Below are positions 1 to 9,765 of a stretch of DNA of 22,481 nucleotides, one piece after another. Numbering within the stretch: the first letter of the stretch is position 1; every line of letters begins with the position of its first letter. Under the pieces are notes generated by a model that had not been told where the DNA came from, did not search any database, and worked only from the letters and a program-made list of their open reading frames with translations. Position numbers and translations under genes: made by a program. This stretch comes from Entrophospora sp. SA101 (lineage: Eukaryota; Glomeromycota; Glomeromycetes; Entrophosporales; Entrophosporaceae). The stretch covers positions 1-22,481 of the forward strand of contig CAUDNR010004111.1 in assembly GCA_958430865.1 (NCBI GenBank). Reading direction: 5' to 3'.

Positions 1-138
1 CATCAATGATTTATTGTTAACAAAAAATGGAAGAATTACGTATTTTGTTACACGAATTTTCTGCACAAATCCTGCTAATAGATTATTGGCTACCTTTAAT
101 GTAGCACAAACCCCGGCATAAAATTTCCAACACTGGTC

Positions 139-215
139 CCACAACTTTTTATTGGTCATGTAGATCTTTTAAATACTCCAAAAATGGAAATGTAATACCA
201 AAAAAACAAATCATA
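139..215. repeat. Dispersed repeat, copy 1 (copy 2 near 22382)
   Basis: The segment beginning TCCCACAACTTTTTATTGGT recurs in the same orientation at 22382-22456. Both copies go on to a shared GGAAATGTAA(T/C)ACCAAAAAAA block. Small indels and substitutions separate them, so they look like old members of a dispersed family. The full element ends are not visible because the second copy runs towards the window edge. Confidence 0.7.
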
Positions 216-276
216 GAAATCTAGCACGAGTTTACTAACATGTATATGATATTGGATCCCCCAATATGCTATGATC

Positions 277-356
277 ACTAAATTTTGATCCCTGAAATTT
301 TTGGTACGTAATACCAATGTTCACTTTGTCTGGTTTTGTTGCAGTCTGCCCCATAT
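277..356. repeat. Dispersed repeat B, copy 1
   Basis: This stretch matches 6292-6367 in the same orientation. Inside it 313-344 and 6324-6355 are identical over 32 bases, ending TTTTGTTGCAG, and both copies continue to GCCCCATAT. A shorter piece (CTTTGTCTGGTTTTA) is seen near 10674. This is a transposon-derived or other dispersed repeat of unknown class. Confidence 0.75.
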
Positions 357-1379
357 ATATGTATAATAATAATAAAAAATAATATTAGCTTTAGTTTTAC
401 TTTTCATTTTTGAATGAATTTAAAAAAGGAAAAGAAATGAGAACATCATAATATGTACATATGTACATGCTGTGATCCATTTATTATATTAATATGTGTT
501 AAAAAATCAACGGGATTTGACATTAATTCGTTAATTGAAAACATTAATCCCGGAGCAACCTTTTTTTTTATTTTTATTTTTTTTATTAAAAAATATCTGT
601 ATTCGTGTTACATTCCGTATATTTTTAATATTAATATTAATGATTAATATTAATGGCTATAATCCCAAATGTGATAATTCGCCCAGACTGGGATATTAAA
701 CATGTATATAAGGAACAAGAATTCGCTGTACTTTAAAAGTAAAAAGTATGTTTTTGTGTAATTGATACACTTTGGGTTCTCCGAAATTTTGCTATAGTGT
801 ACCAAAATCTACTAAAACAAAAAACAAAGGATAAATTTATTTATTTATCAAAAAAAGAAATAAAGTATATAAACATGATTGATTTGAGATTGACATCAAA
901 AAAATTTGCAACATTAAAAATCATTAAACTTTATACATTTAATAATATTATTTTCTTTAAAAACAATGCTGTTTAAATTGACCACTGCTTGTGTGATTGA
1001 TTCAATAAAGGAACAAAATTAATTATTTCGCAATAAAAGCTATTTGTTTGTTTGTTTATTGTTGTTTTTTGATTTTGGTATTAATGCATGGTTTCTATTC
1101 ATAATACAGTCAGAACTCATTAAACCGAAGTCAATATTTACAAAAAAACTTCAATTTAAAAAACATTAATAAAATCGGCTCTATTTTAGCACAAAAAGCT
1201 TTAGAAATACAATATAAAAGAGTTATCGGTTTATTAAACTAAGCATAATTAACTAAAAAAAAGGATTAATTATAAAAGAATATCTGATAAATATTGGCAC
1301 TTTCAACATTTACTAATAGGCTTTTAGACTATATGATAAAAATACAAAGAATATTATTAACTTATCGGTATGCTAATAC

Positions 1380-2757
1380 CAAAATTATTTTTTTAAAGAA
1401 ATACTCAGATTCTGATATTTGCTGATACCCCCCCCATTACCCAATTTGGCATCATTTGACCAGTAAAAAGAGAACCAGTAGATTATATATAAGCAAAGAA
1501 AGATGGGAGCACAAAAGAATTTTAAATCATGCACAAACATAACAGCTTGATATTTTGATTGACATAGTGGTGCAGTCTTGGTTTCCATGCGATTTTTTTT
1601 ATTGTATATTTTAAATATAATTAATTAATCATACATCTTTAATAAAACAGACATGACTTAGCTATTTAATCATTTCCTTGTATGTGAATGCCTCCATCCA
1701 TCAAATATTCACAATGGTCATGATTATTATTCAACATATTTGATATCATCATTGACATAACAAACAATTGCATCACCCAGGTAGTAACAATACCAAGGCC
1801 ATGCATAAACAAAACTTTTAACAATGCATGTCTACTCAGATCTCTGGGGTTCACAAAATAAATTTTTCTTCATGATTATCAATTATGGTTCCTAAATCTG
1901 ATGTTGATTGCAGGTGTCAGATTTAATTAAACTTTCCTATCACAAACATGCAATCGCGATGCAATTAAGCACAATTCAGCACCATGGAATTTTCTTTCCA
2001 CAGGTGAAGGAGGGTTGAACATGTTGGAAGGCTTTGGACAAAAACATTCTCATTATCTTCCCCTCAGACCAGGCTTGGCTGTCACCATATGGGCATTGAT
2101 CACAGATAGCTGGTGCTTGTGTGATGATTGATTTGTGTTATACACCTCGAGTACAAAGTTGGTGTTAAGACTGCTTGAAAATTCTGCAACTCGGGAGGTT
2201 GCAACCTGGGTTGCTGTTTTGGTTTTTCCCTGAATTCAGAGTTTTGAGTCCTGGGTTGCTGTAATTTTTATGAAAAAAAAAGTATTAATATTTAACAATT
2301 AATTATTTAAATGTTTATTTTGTTGAAAAAAATATACATTGATAGTGTACATTTTCTGTGCTTAACATCCATGTGACCCTAACTCTGGACAAAAAATCCC
2401 TTTCTATGAGTTTGGCTGGTATATCCCAAAGGCGTCCCCTGCCTTGTCAGTGGCATGCCTACTCATCAACAACCCTAGCCCCATTTACTAAAATAACAAA
2501 TTCAGTTGGTCAGACAAAAATTAAAGAGAAGCAGAGAATTTGGGAAAATGATTAATTTTTAACATACCAAACAAAATCCGAACCATTTTATGGCCTTTTT
2601 CTTGTTGGTCATATTGCTGACAAAGATGTATATAATCATGTGATAATTTTAACCTACAGGATGGGGAACTGATTGGGCAAAAACCCATTTCAATCCCCTA
2701 CCCAAAATTATAAATTTGTTAATGTCAGAGAAACAGAGCATTTATGAAAATGAATAT
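1380..2757. other. Intergenic, decayed sequence with short repeats
   Basis: No gene is supported. Minus-strand open frames at 1385-1588 and 1666-1854 lack recognisable domains. A perfect 12-bp palindrome AGGTTGCAACCT lies at 2196-2207, beside two copies of CCTGGGTTGCTGT (about 2206 and 2252). A block around 2522-2575 (AGAGAAGCAGAGAATTT... CAAACAAA) recurs degenerately near 2725-2768. The plus open frame 2358-2555 resembles no family I know. Confidence 0.5.
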
Positions 2758-3240
2758 ACAAAACAAACACTATTTTACAACTTCCCTCTTAACATCAGAG
2801 TCCAAATGCCACCAACCCTGCTCTGAATTATGACCTCCTGAGCTTGGAACGAGCTGCAGATTCTCTTAATATTCATCAGCAGAGTTGCGACTTGGTCACA
2901 GTGCCATCCTTGCCCTAGAGGTAGGATCGTTGCAGTTGACTTTTTGGCCAGCATGGCAGCAGCCATCTCTGGTCTGGGTACTGTGAGAGAAAATTAGTGA
3001 AAGCGTCATTGACGATTGGTGCAGTCTCGGTAAACTCCAGGACCATGCTGCCCCCATCTGGAATTTGGTAGCATCATTGTATCCTTGGGCGTCGCAGGTC
3101 GGATTAGCCTTTTGTACACGAGAAAGATGTGTGAATGACTGTAAAGTGTTCAAGGCAGTGTGCTTCAACACCTGTAAATTTCCGATAATCAAACGTCGCA
3201 TACTCAAATTGTCTCCTATTCAATGGTGTACTGCCTTGAC
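2758..3240 (-). pseudogene. G+C-richer island with broken coding-like frames
   Basis: This stretch is visibly richer in G and C than its surroundings and is open in overlapping minus frames: 2896-3207 (103 codons), 2775-2966, and 2915-3046, whose peptide starts MVLEFTETAPIVNDAF and includes RWLLPCWPK. Frame changes between these pieces suggest a decayed gene or transposon rather than one protein. A short part near 3010-3040 (GGTGCAGTCTCGGT) is echoed at about 1568-1585. I recognise no family, so the pseudogene label is an inference from composition and the coding-like peptide. Confidence 0.3.
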
Positions 3241-3364
3241 ATCTTCTTGTGATTATAATAATATTATTGATTACGAAAAGAAGAATATTATCAATGAAAA
3301 TCTTGTAATTACCCAGCAAGATCTGCTCCGCATTTTGATTTCCAATTAAAAATAAAAATATCAA

Positions 3365-3833
3365 TCAATACAAGTAAAAAAAAGTACCTCTATTATTAAC
3401 ATTTCTTCTTTAGGAGACCAAAACCAAACCAAACAACAACACTCACGTTTTGTCACCTTGGACTCTGTCAAAAAATAAATTGTTTTTCCAAGAAAAAGAA
3501 AAAAAATCAATTCGCGTCTGTCCTACCAAAAAAAAAACCAATAGATAAATAATTGTGCTACGCGAGCATAGTAGAAATTTGAAATGGTAAACTAATTTTT
3601 TATATTGTGCAATGTAGCTTTACAATACACAGCAAACATTCTTGCAATAAAAAGTAAGTGATAAACTGGATTTGAATTGGATCTGAACTTGATCTCCAAT
3701 TTAGAGAGGTAACAACTATATAACGGAGAAGTTTCAGAAGCAATGAGTTCTGTATAATGTTTCGTGTAACAACAAACTTCCACTATGCTTGCTACACGTC
3801 GATTTAAATCTGAAACTTCTTTTTTTATTAATC
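3365..3833. other. Upstream region of the nuclease-like gene
   Basis: AT-rich spacer with poly-A runs and no convincing gene. It ends at the ATG chosen for the next gene, after a TTTTTTTATTAATC tract. No clear TATA box or other regulatory site is distinguishable from background. Confidence 0.5.
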
Positions 3834-6158
3834 ATGCCAAAAGAAAAAACAAAAAGAACAAAAGCCAACAATGTTGCAGAAGCAACAAGACCCAGGTAAG
3901 TGTTTTAAGGATGGTGGTGGTGGTTATCGCCCGCCACCCGTCGTTACTCTAGTTAAATAAAAATTAACTTTGCTTGTACATAACAAACCAGCAGAAAAGT
4001 CAAAAAAAACGTTTTGCGTGACTCGACATCGTTAAATTCAATTGCTGCTTCTATTGATGACAATTTATCAAATTTATCACCCAAAGAAAAATCTATAAAC
4101 TACTTAGTTGGACCAGGTGATGTTGAATGGAAGTTAAAAGAGCATGTGAGTACTTTTTACAAAAATGTAATAGTATTGGATCTCCAGATGTTCTTTTTTG
4201 AACTGTCTTCCTCTTTTCTCCATATAGTGGCTTGTAAATGACGCAGATATTACAGAAATTTTTTGGAAATATAGAACTGCAGCAATTACCAAATGTTCAC
4301 CAATGACAACCACATTAAAACCAGAAGAAGAACTGTTCATATCATTTTGTGAAAATAAATTTTGGAATGTTGTTGCGTGATTAATTTCTTTACTTTTTTT
4401 TGTAGTGCTTTAAGTCATATATTTGTCTTGCAAGAGGAAAATCTTCAAGGGTTGTCTCAATACTTCAAAGAAGAATTATGGCAACAATTATTTGACAATA
4501 TACGAAGCAAATACCCACACCAACCAGTACCAACAGCAGTTCTTGACCTTGTTAACAAAGTCATGAATGTAATGTAATATTTGTTTAACACCTTTTCCAA
4601 TTAATTATATACAATCTAATGTATGCTTCATCACGTTTTAGATAACATATTCTGAACCAAGTCATCATCGATGTTGAAATATAATCAAAACATTCCTTCA
4701 TGACATCAAACCTGCCACGGATTCTGAAGAAATAATGTTTAAAATTCTTCGAAACCTGTAAGGTTTTATGATATAATGTTCTTTATCAAATAGAAGTATG
4801 CTAACAAGGTTATTTCATGTTCTACAGGGCAGAAAATAATACATCATCTTTTAGTGATGACTACAATGAAGATACCTTTATTCACGATATTATCGAACCT
4901 GTTGTTAAGCCGTTCTTTGCTAATAACAGGAGAACAGCTATGAAGTGGTATGTATTGATTGATTGGTGTTTACTATGATGATCCACACCACGTCATGTTC
5001 AATTTTCTATGTATCTGTAGGTCCAACACAACTTCAATATCTTCGGCTCAAATGAAAAAAAAGTTCGACCCAACTTTAATGGGAGTCAGACCTGACTTTA
5101 TTGTTCATACTATAAATTATAACAATTACATTGAACTACTAATTGGAGAATTCAAACCACCTGGTACAAAAGTATCTTTAGTGAATGAAGATTTCGTATG
5201 TCTTGGTAAGACAATGAAATATTGTCTGGACAAAGGAATTGAGGATGGAATGGAGGATCTTGTTATTGGTGGACTTCAAGTTATTGGTAAGTTGTGTTTG
5301 GTTAATATGGACGAAGTTTTATTTGGGTGAGTAATTTCTCCTTTGATATTTTAAATTATCATAGGGTTTTTAGGACGTATTTATATTATGGATCTTTGTT
5401 TTGATGGAGTTTATAGAATGATATTACTTGGTGAAATTCTATTTCCTGAAGGTATTGCTACATGGGGAACTTTAATTAGATGTTTTCAGGTGCTAAGTAC
5501 ATTAAAGGCAAGCAAACAAATTCAACATGAAGAAATAATAGCAATTATCTTGATTATCTTAATGTTCTATTTGTTAATAATGCATCTTTTAGAATTTTGT
5601 CAATAATGAGGCTGTTGCATATCAAATCACAATTCAAAAATCACAACATACAAAATCACAAAAACTTCGATTAATTAAACAATCATTTCTTGATCCAATA
5701 AAATTATCAGTACAGAATGAAAATTCGAAAACTAAGACAAAAGTAAAGAATTGAATTTATTTTTTATAATTAGCTTATTTCAGGTGTTGTTATTATTATA
5801 TATTACTGTTTATTATATTACTCTTAAATATTTATCATTCTCCCCTTTTTCTTTTTTTTGAAAAAAATTTTCAAAAATGCATAATTTCATTTAAATTTAT
5901 AAATAAATTATATTGCAAGTATTTATCACATTATATACAATATATATATTATTTGATTCTAGCCTTCCAGTAGAAAATACAATGAACTAATGAAATTAAA
6001 ATATCCAATAATGAATGATAATAAAACAAAACAGCTAAAAAAAATTTTTTAACAACAATATTGTTTCTAATATAATTGGATCAATAGTGACATACAGCAA
6101 CAAAACCAAAAAAATAGATTCTCATGAGGAGTTTAATGAAAACTTTGATGCTGAATGA
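3834..6158 (+). CDS. PD-(D/E)XK nuclease-like protein, ten exons, probably broken
   Basis: Exons by splice signal and phase: 3834-3895, 3992-4145, 4228-4376, 4406-4568, 4642-4757, 4828-4947, 5021-5286, 5374-5489, 5593-5742, 5963-6158 (about 496 codons if breaks are ignored). The Lys-rich start (MPKEKTKRTK) could be a nuclear signal. Exon 7 encodes GVRPDF (D280), then GEFKPP (E298, K300), the spacing expected of the D...ExK metal site of restriction-endonuclease-like folds; exon 8 follows with IYIMDLCFDGVYRM. Similar architecture recurs in Glomeromycotina proteins as I recall them; no function is established. Breaks seen: TGA at 4675-4677 in exon 5, in phase with both neighbours, and TAA at 6050 after an A8T6 run, where dropping one base restores the frame to TGA 6156-6158. 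The end of exon 8 is uncertain, and intron 3 would be only 29 nt. It may be a pseudogene or carry sequence errors. Confidence 0.65.
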
Positions 6159-6291
6159 TTCTTTGTCTCTTTGCTGTCTTTTTTTTTTCTTACTTTTTCA
6201 TTATTTCTTTCTTGTAATTATTAATTTTTCCTTAATAAAGAATTGATTAAAAAATATTATAAAACTGATAATTATAATCACATTACAAATG

Positions 6292-6367
6292 ACTAAATTT
6301 TGATCCCTGAAATCATTGGTAACACCAATGTTCACTTTGTCTGGTTTTGTTGCAGCATGCCCCATAT
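6292..6367. repeat. Dispersed repeat B, copy 2
   Basis: Second copy of the repeat at 277-356, in the same orientation, with the shared 32-base core at 6324-6355. It lies just upstream of the hAT element at 6410, and the sequence carrying the target duplication may be part of the same older repeat. Confidence 0.75.
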
Positions 6368-6401
6368 GAGTGACACTTGACCCCCTGTAAATCCGCAATG
6401 T

Positions 6402-6972
6402 CCTGCGACCAGTGTTGGCAATTTAACTGGTTCAAACCTTTTTTGAACTATTTGAACTTTGAATTGTTAATTAGTTAAATAACCAGTTAATTAGTTAAAT
6501 AACATGCTGATCATTTGAACTTTGCTGAGCAGTTATTTAACCAATATGCAAGTTATTTGATAGAGTTCATTACAAATATGGAAAACAGTATCAAATGTTA
6601 TTATTATATGTACTGTTTTCTGGATCCAGAGTTAATAACTTTGATTTTAGGAAAGAACAATGTTTATTTACACCTTGGTTTAAAATTTTATCAATTCTGT
6701 ACACAGGAACAGCTTAGAGGAAATCATATTTTACAATAAAAAGATATAGGTGATGGTGCATATTATCTAACCCAATTTGTTAATTATTTGCAGATAATTT
6801 CCAAATTTGGTTAGACAATGTGCTCTGTGCACATAAATCAATCAATTTATGTCATTGAACCAAAGTTCACAAGTTCAAATGATTTTTTGAACTGGTTATT
6901 TAACTTTTGAACCAGTTATTTAACTGACAGTTCAAAAGTTAAATAACTGTCATTGCCAACACTGCCTGCGAC
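6402..6972. mobile_element. hAT-type non-autonomous element with 8-bp target duplication
   Basis: The element spans 6410-6964 (555 bp). It opens CAGTGTTGGCAAT and closes with the exact reverse complement, ATTGCCAACACTG, giving 13-bp perfect inverted ends. The 8 bases CCTGCGAC flank it on both sides (6402-6409 and 6965-6972), a perfect target duplication. Subterminal regions carry repeated AGTTAAATAAC and GTTCAAA motifs in both orientations. The ends (CAGTG-type) and 8-bp duplication are hallmarks of hAT transposons. An internal open frame (6515-6739, no ATG at its start) contains FLDPELITLIL, faintly like the hAT FLDPRF block, but it is too degenerate to call a transposase. The perfect duplication suggests fairly recent movement. 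Confidence 0.85.
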
Positions 6973-8405
6973 TGTTAAAATTATATAGTCGCACAACATA
7001 ATTTCAAGATCATCATAAAGTGATAAACGTGATAAATCGAACTTCTACCATGCTAGTCCAGGGTTGGAAATCGATTCTGGAATAATTGAAACCCTCGTCA
7101 ATCAATTCATATATGATTCATATGTCAGATCATTTTATTTTTTGGAGATGTTTTTCAGAAACTCTACAATTTGCAATTGTACATGATCAGGAAGGAGAAT
7201 AATATTCTAATTATTATTATCCTTTTTTAAAAAGTCAGTCTCACACCAGTTTCTGAGAATATGATGCAATGGAAAATTCATAGCACTTGGGCTATTTTCT
7301 TTTCAAGGAGCTACTTGTTGAAATTTCTTCTATGTTGTAAACTCTGCTCTGAAAAGAAAACGGAAGAGGAGAGCATAGATATGAAAATGATAGTTCTATT
7401 AAACCTAACACCTAGACCCAATATGTTAGATTGACATCACTAAATATGGGACCGCAGTTGAAATGCTGATTGTGGAGAATTATCTTAAATTCCACAATGT
7501 CCGCAGTTAAATACATGTTACAATTATCCGCAATTTTGCAATATTTTCCAATACCTGCAATAGTCCGCGAATATACACAATTCCACAAATATTTTTATAT
7601 CTGCAATTCTCCACAATTTTTTTTATAAAATCAATTAAAATCTATTCTTGATACCTAAATATAGGAATATTATCTGATAAAATAACAATATTAACAATGT
7701 TAAAAAATTATTTTCTATATCTGCAATTATTCGCAATCCTTTTTTAATAAAAATTATTTCTAAAGTTGTATTTTGTTCTTAGAAAATAATCCTTATTTTA
7801 TTTAATGTTTTTGTTTGCAGATCCTCCCTATAACAATTGCGGCTTGGCAAAACAATTGCAGTCTATATCTTTTTGGCCTTATAATTTTTCATATTATCAG
7901 AATAAAGATTCACTATTAATATTTTCAAGTTCTTCATCAAAATATGGATTGAATTAAATTAATACATTTTACATCATAATTTGGGCTGGCATTAAACAAA
8001 TTGGCCAGAATTATGGGGGTCAATTTCAAAATTTTTATAATACAACGTCAAAATTTAATTTGACATGAGTTCTGTTGCGCTGAACTTATTTAAAAAATTC
8101 CCAACATAGTTTAACTAGAATAATTGATTTATGTTGGTTTTTTCAAAAATTACATGAAAATTTAACTCGTCAATTTTAAGATCAATTATTTTGGGTGTGA
8201 TACGTATTTTATACAACCGGACCAATACCTAATTTTATTCGAATTTAATATATACAATCTAATTTATAAATAAATTAACTCAATGTCGTATGTTCGGTTC
8301 GATATATAATAAATTATTAATCCAATGAAAATTTTTTCTTGTTGCAATGAGTTATAATTAAATTCGAGTTATAATGAATTTTTAAATTTTTCTTCACAAT
8401 TTTCT
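6973..8405. other. Intergenic with degenerate CCGCAATT-type repeats
   Basis: No gene is supported. Between about 7440 and 7870 variants of CCGCAATT, CTGCAATT and TCCACAATT recur many times in both orientations (for example near 7450, 7500, 7530, 7600, 7720 and 7840), like an old element with repeated subterminal motifs. A possible lone hAT end (CAGGGTTGGAAATCG) sits near 7060 but no partner was found. The remainder is plain AT-rich sequence. Confidence 0.45.
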
Positions 8406-8900
8406 TATGAGTCTAGAGTTGCTAGTCGAAAGTTATAATTTCGACGAACATTTATGCATTTCGACTGTCGAAATATATTCGACAAGATCACTTGATTTGC
8501 CGTAATGTCGAAATGTCGAAAGTCTAAATTAATATTAACTATTAACATTAATGGATAATGAATATTAGTAAATTTGTGAATGGAGCCAATTTTTTAATAG
8601 TGTAAATTTTTTATTTGAAATTAGCTGATTAATTGTATACACATTGATACAATGTAACTTCACTGTAACAGCGAAGGAAAATTAAAAAATTTTCCAATTT
8701 CAATCTTAATTATAGAAGAATATAAAGCTTGTGATTTTTTTGCAAATTATTCCTAAGATTGTTATAGGAACTAGATTTTATTGAGTGTTTTTAAAGAAGC
8801 TGCTTTGGTAGCTGAAACTAAAAACTTGTTGATTCTAATATCGAACAATTATTGTTAGATAATTTAATGGACTTAACTAATCCTGAATTTGGCAAGAAGA

Positions 8901-8998
8901 TGTTGTGCGTGAATTTTGAAACCTGCGTGAATTTGAAATTAGCCAATCAGAATCTTGTATTCAAATTCCCTACCCAAATTTAATTTTCACGCACAACA
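8901..8998. repeat. Nested fold-back element inside the hAT copy
   Basis: The 13 bases TGTTGTGCGTGAA at 8901-8913 are mirrored exactly at 8986-8998 (TTCACGCACAACA). They bound a 98-bp unit that also has an internal GCGTGAA. It sits between a Leu-rich open frame (LLLDNLMDLTNPEFGKK) and the acidic tail, apparently interrupting an older coding region. No convincing target duplication is visible. Confidence 0.6.
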
Positions 8999-9005
8999 AA
9001 GGTAA

Positions 9006-9155
9006 AGATTCAATAGTGAAAAAAATGATGAAAATGATGAAAATGATGAAAATGATGAAAATGATGAAAATGATGATAATGACACAGACAGCAATAATGA
9101 AGACAATGAATTCGATGAAGATGTATTTAGAGCAGCATTTGTACAAAGTTTATAG
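9006..9155 (+). pseudogene. Acidic C-terminal tail of a decayed element protein
   Basis: An open frame ends at TAG 9153-9155 and reads NSEKNDENDEND..., then a Asp/Asn/Glu stretch, then FDEDVFRAAFVQSL. The repetitive part is about six tandem copies of the 9-mer AATGATGAA (from about 9023). The frame begins directly after the nested fold-back insertion and has a stop at 9003, so it is a remnant. Its position inside the hAT element suggests it was part of that element's protein, but no transposase catalytic motif survives. The two other open frames here (Met/Lys-rich plus, Ser/Phe-rich minus) are reading-frame shadows of the 9-mer array. Confidence 0.45.
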
Positions 9156-9524
9156 AATGAATATGATAAATAATTTAGCATATAAAATTTGGTTTTTTTT
9201 TATAAATAAAAAATATTAAGATATTTTAATATTTTTGATATTGCTTAAAATAATTGAACTGCGCCGACTTTAACACTATCAATGCCTGAAAAGGGCATAA
9301 TTTAAAGCATTTTGACAACATTTAGGCATTTTGACATTATTTGGACTTTTAACATTAATTTAGACTTTCGGCATAGCTTTAGAGTTTTGGCAAATATTTA
9401 GACCTTCGACATGAATTTAGACTCTCGACATGACTGAATTTCGAATGACGAAATGTTTCGACAAAGCTCAAAACATTTCGACTAACAATTCTATATGCGT
9501 CCCATCCTATAAAAGATTATGTAA

Positions 9525-9765
9525 ACTTTCCCGTACCTAAATATACGGGAACGATACGGAAAAATTTCTCCGTGTCTTTCCCGTATTAAATCCTTTTTCA
9601 TGTACGGAAACCATATGGAAAGCGCACGGGAAAATGATCCAAAAGCACTACACAATGGTTTTCATACCGTTTCCATATTTTTAGGAGGAAAGTTGATTTT
9701 TCCGCATGTATTTCGTATCAAAAATGCGTTTTCTTATTAAGATACGTTTCCCTGTGTGCATATAT
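9525..9765. repeat. Degenerate repeat rich in CGGAAA/TTTCCCGTA
   Basis: Many variants of TTTCCCGTA and its complement are packed here, including a hairpin TTCCCGTA...TACGGGAA (9528-9535 with 9544-9551). It starts about 25 bases after the hAT element and has no coding frame. It looks like a separate old repeat of unknown class. Confidence 0.45.

Larger units (their letters stand above)
1..1379. other. AT-rich spacer with dispersed repeats
   Basis: No gene can be supported. A 25-codon open frame starts at ATG 27 (MEELRILL...) and stops at 102, too short to call; it could be the decayed end of a neighbour. The rest holds two dispersed repeats (listed separately), a short TTTG run near 1043-1060 and long A or T runs. 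The open frame at 453-647 is Phe/Ile-rich and comes from poly-T. Confidence 0.6.
8406..9501. mobile_element. hAT-type element, 1,080 bp, with nested insertion
   Basis: The element spans 8414-9493. Its left end TAGAGTTGCTAGTCGAAA and the reverse complement of its right end (9476-9493, TAGAATTGTTAGTCGAAA) agree at 16 of 18 positions. Flanks are TATGAGTC (8406-8413) and TATGCGTC (9494-9501), an 8-bp target duplication with one mismatch, typical of hAT insertions. Subterminal zones on both sides are dense in GTCGAAA/TTTCGAC motifs, plausible transposase-binding repeats. Inside lie a 98-bp fold-back insertion (8901-8998) and a residual acidic coding tail (9006-9155). It is probably a decayed copy, since no full transposase frame remains. 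Confidence 0.8.

Noticed and set aside
3065..3364. Open frames on both strands over the G+C-rich island edge
   Set aside because: The plus frame starts at TTG and runs into AT-rich sequence; neither has a recognisable domain.
5490..5606. Continuation of exon 8 of the nuclease-like gene to TAA 5604-5606
   Set aside because: The translated end becomes Ile/Leu-rich AT-driven sequence, and splicing CAG|GTGCTA to 5593 keeps phase with two further coding-like exons. The first nine codons (VLSTLKASK) could still be real, so the boundary is uncertain.
7060..7100. CAGGGTTGGAAATCG as a hAT left end
   Set aside because: No matching inverted end or 8-bp duplication was found in the window.
8987..9219. 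Overlapping open frames, Ser/Phe-rich on minus and Met/Lys-rich on plus
   Set aside because: They are alternative frames of the AATGATGAA tandem array; the acidic frame ending at 9155 is the plausible one.
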